Source: a bacterium
GTDB lineage: Bacteria; Campylobacterota; Campylobacteria; Campylobacterales; Sulfurovaceae
Direction: 5' to 3'
DNA: 35,363 nt
Assembly (NCBI GenBank): GCA_018822805.1
Contig: JAHJJU010000042.1
Coordinates: 1-35,363 of the forward strand
The notes under the pieces were generated by a model. It was not told the origin of the DNA. It saw nothing but the letters and a program-made list of their open reading frames with translations, and did no database searches. Below, one piece after another: positions 34,135 to 35,363 of this stretch; position 1 is the first letter of the stretch, and each line of letters opens with the position of its first letter. A program made the position numbers and the translations under genes.

Positions 34135-34384
34135 AAAAGCACAGGCGGTAATAAACGCTATGTCCAATAAGGGTTTGCCTTTGGTGAGCTTCCTTCGGTC
34201 GGTTCATCGGTAATTTAAGCATTCTGTGCCCACTCCAACATTTTAGCGGGTTGACAGTTGAAAACCACGCAATCCCTTACTGCACATAGCAATAACGTTA
34301 GGATTGGATGAACTGACGTTAGCGGTAATGCTTGGAAGCCCCTGCTAGTTCAAAAATTAAACGGACAAATAATAAGGAAATATT
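34135..34384 (+). other. Structured non-coding spacer before the nuclease-like gene
   Basis: About 250 bases without a credible gene, and visibly different in texture from the AT-rich spacers elsewhere. It contains CGGTAAT three times (34146, 34208, 34323), a distant GCACAG/CTGTGC pair (34139-34144 and 34224-34229), and two ACGTTAG repeats just before the left inverted repeat. It resembles the repeat-rich intercassette spacers I associate with Bacteroidota-type gene cassettes, but this is a resemblance only. An AAGGA ribosome binding site at its end serves the next gene. Confidence 0.5.
34319..34333 (+). repeat. Left arm of inverted repeat flanking the PD-(D/E)XK gene
   Basis: TTAGCGGTAATGCTT matches the reverse complement of 35168-35182 at 14 of 15 positions. 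The pair encloses only the nuclease-like gene, with the left arm 51 bases before its start. Confidence 0.6.
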
Positions 34385-35155
34385 ATGACAAAATATGACT
34401 ATTACAACCGAGAAGAAAGAGCAATTTGTGCTCACCTTTTCCGACTTCTCCACGAGAAACTTGACTACAAATCAGAAAGCCCATTAGGACATTTCATAGA
34501 AGTATTATCCAAAAGTAATTTGACTTTTAAAAACGGTAATAGCACCTTGACTAATTTACGCTTTGACAACATCTCTATTTTCAGTGAGGCATCAATTATT
34601 CGTGACGCTTATCAAAATGCAAAACCAGATACCTATCCATTTATGGACGACTTGACAAAAATAATTATGAAGCAAGAAAAGGTAAGCGATTGCAGACTTT
34701 ATTCCGAACTGCCAAAGCCTTTAAATAATGGAAAGCAAACACATCCTAAACAAATTAGACAAAAAGCGACTTCTGAAGGCATCCAGTTAAACGAGAGTGA
34801 AAGCAGGGTATATGGTGCCATGCAAGGAATGTTTAATGCTAAACCAGACTTGGTAATAACAATTGACAATATTTTACTTGTTTGCGAGGCGAAACATACC
34901 GAATCTTTTGACAAAGAACAATTAAAACGGACTTGGAATATTGCAGAAGTATGGGCAACTTTACTTTATAAGGACATTGGATTTTCAGAGCCTCCAATTT
35001 ATACTTTATTTAAACTTGGTGGCGCGACTTTTAAACCAGATATTAATTGGACTTCAATTTCACAGATTGCAGATAAGACATATAATGAAAATGACCGGAC
35101 AAGGATTGCTATAAAAGCCGGTGCTGAACTATTAAAACGACAAAGACTTGAATAA
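34385..35155 (+). CDS. Putative PD-(D/E)XK nuclease-superfamily protein in a cassette-like setting
   Basis: A 256-residue soluble protein of no family I can name. KPDLVITIDNILLVCEAKHT (about 153-172) fits the PD-(D/E)XK core: P154-D155, a 12-residue strand-turn-strand gap, then E168-x-K170. The helical N-terminus (REERAICAHLFRLLHEKL) and a C-terminal part with WNIAEVWATLLYKD complete it. Such folds occur in restriction, defence and mobile-element nucleases; the role here is inference. An AAGGA ribosome binding site precedes the ATG. Flanking inverted repeats, an adjacent Fic remnant and unusual spacers suggest transfer. Confidence 0.65.
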   Translation: MTKYDYYNREERAICAHLFRLLHEKLDYKSESPLGHFIEVLSKSNLTFKNGNSTLTNLRFDNISIFSEASIIRDAYQNAKPDTYPFMDDLTKIIMKQEKVSDCRLYSELPKPLNNGKQTHPKQIRQKATSEGIQLNESESRVYGAMQGMFNAKPDLVITIDNILLVCEAKHTESFDKEQLKRTWNIAEVWATLLYKDIGFSEPPIYTLFKLGGATFKPDINWTSISQIADKTYNENDRTRIAIKAGAELLKRQRLE

Positions 35156-35167
35156 CCTGAAACAAGA

Positions 35168-35182
35168 AAGCAATACCGCTAA
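35168..35182 (-). repeat. Right arm of inverted repeat flanking the PD-(D/E)XK gene
   Basis: AAGCAATACCGCTAA is the inverted counterpart of 34319-34333 with one mismatch. It begins 12 bases past the stop codon. A local ACCGCT/AGCGGT hairpin (35175-35180 with 35197-35202) overlaps it. Confidence 0.6.
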
Positions 35183-35281
35183 TACATAGGACTTTAAGCG
35201 GTCTGAAAGGCCAAATCCGGTCAACCGGTATATGCTTTATCAGGTTTTATTTGTTTGGGTTAGAACCTGAACATTACAAAA
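35183..35281 (+). other. Structured non-coding spacer after the nuclease-like gene
   Basis: Contains the second arm of the ACCGCT/AGCGGT hairpin, a CCGGT/ACCGG pair near 35220 and TCAGGTT/AACCTGA arms around a T-rich loop. No credible gene is seen. It looks similar in style to the spacer before the nuclease gene. Confidence 0.35.
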
Positions 35282-35363
35282 ATGAGCTGGAAAAGTATCA
35301 CGAAAAAACTGTTGTTTTTTCCCGGAAGAAATACAACACTTTATTTTTATCTCCCGGTAAATC
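35282..35363 (+). CDS. Possible start of a further gene, cut by the window edge
   Basis: An ATG at 35282 opens a frame that stays open to the end of the window: MSWKSITKKLLFFPGRNTTL and seven more complete codons. No strong ribosome binding site is seen, so it may be chance. Confidence 0.25.
   Translation, partial: MSWKSITKKLLFFPGRNTTLYFYLPVN

Noticed and set aside
34135-34384. Classical integron attC site
   Set aside because: ACGTTAG and GTTAGCG do not match the GTTRRRY / RYYYAAC core pair in proper order, and no integrase is present.
34139-35202. Insertion sequence around the nuclease-like gene
   Set aside because: No transposase motif, no target-site duplication that I can see, and the inverted arms are only 15 bases.
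1-35363. CRISPR arrays, tRNA or rRNA genes
   Set aside because: No regularly spaced direct repeats, cloverleaf or rRNA-like segments were found by reading.

Overview
The window is an AT-rich chromosomal segment that looks like a member of the Campylobacterota, most like the Sulfurimonas/Sulfurovum/Arcobacter part of the phylum. The evidence is gene content and order. An htrA-type protease converges on a cbpA-hspR heat-shock pair, and fabD, mtn (pfs) and a ttcA-like PP-loop gene stand in a row; from memory both arrangements also occur in Campylobacter jejuni. CMP-KDO synthetase and a FadL-type porin show a Gram-negative envelope. Genus is inference.

Layout. 1-5.4 kb: a response regulator with a PP2C phosphatase output converges on a FIST sensor / soluble hybrid histidine kinase operon. 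5.5-9.1 kb: uvrA and a TSUP permease. 9.2-11.5 kb: an OmpP1/FadL porin diverges from kdsB. 11.5-14.4 kb: a structured leader with two pyrimidine-loop hairpins precedes htrA, which converges on cbpA-hspR behind a HAIR-like operator. 14.4-15.6 kb: a tightly coupled operon of an ABM-fold protein, AtpZ/AtpI and a membrane protein. 15.7-19.6 kb: fabD, mtn, ttcA and a large lipoprotein. 19.6-26.1 kb: a patchwork of small genes, two nonsense-broken genes, REP-like palindromes, an esterase without a canonical start codon, NadM-Nudix, a 52-residue lipoprotein and a [2Fe-2S] BFD-like protein. 26.1-28.3 kb: a DUF2059-like exported protein and gdhA.

28.3-33.6 kb holds the most notable system. Three consecutive genes encode small exported proteins, each a tandem pair of PilJ/NarX-type P-box helical modules with no kinase or chemotaxis domain attached. 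They are followed at 9-11 base spacing by a membrane hybrid histidine kinase with a NIT-like periplasmic domain, and then by gdhA on the same strand. Both the P-box and NIT families are known nitrate/nitrite sensors, so this reads as a multi-component periplasmic nitrogen-oxyanion sensing operon. The ligand and the protein contacts are inference.

33.7-35.4 kb looks foreign: a 3-prime remnant of a Fic gene, a repeat-rich non-coding spacer, a PD-(D/E)XK nuclease-like gene bracketed by a 15-base imperfect inverted repeat, and a further structured spacer running to the window edge. No tRNA, rRNA, CRISPR array or transposase was seen.
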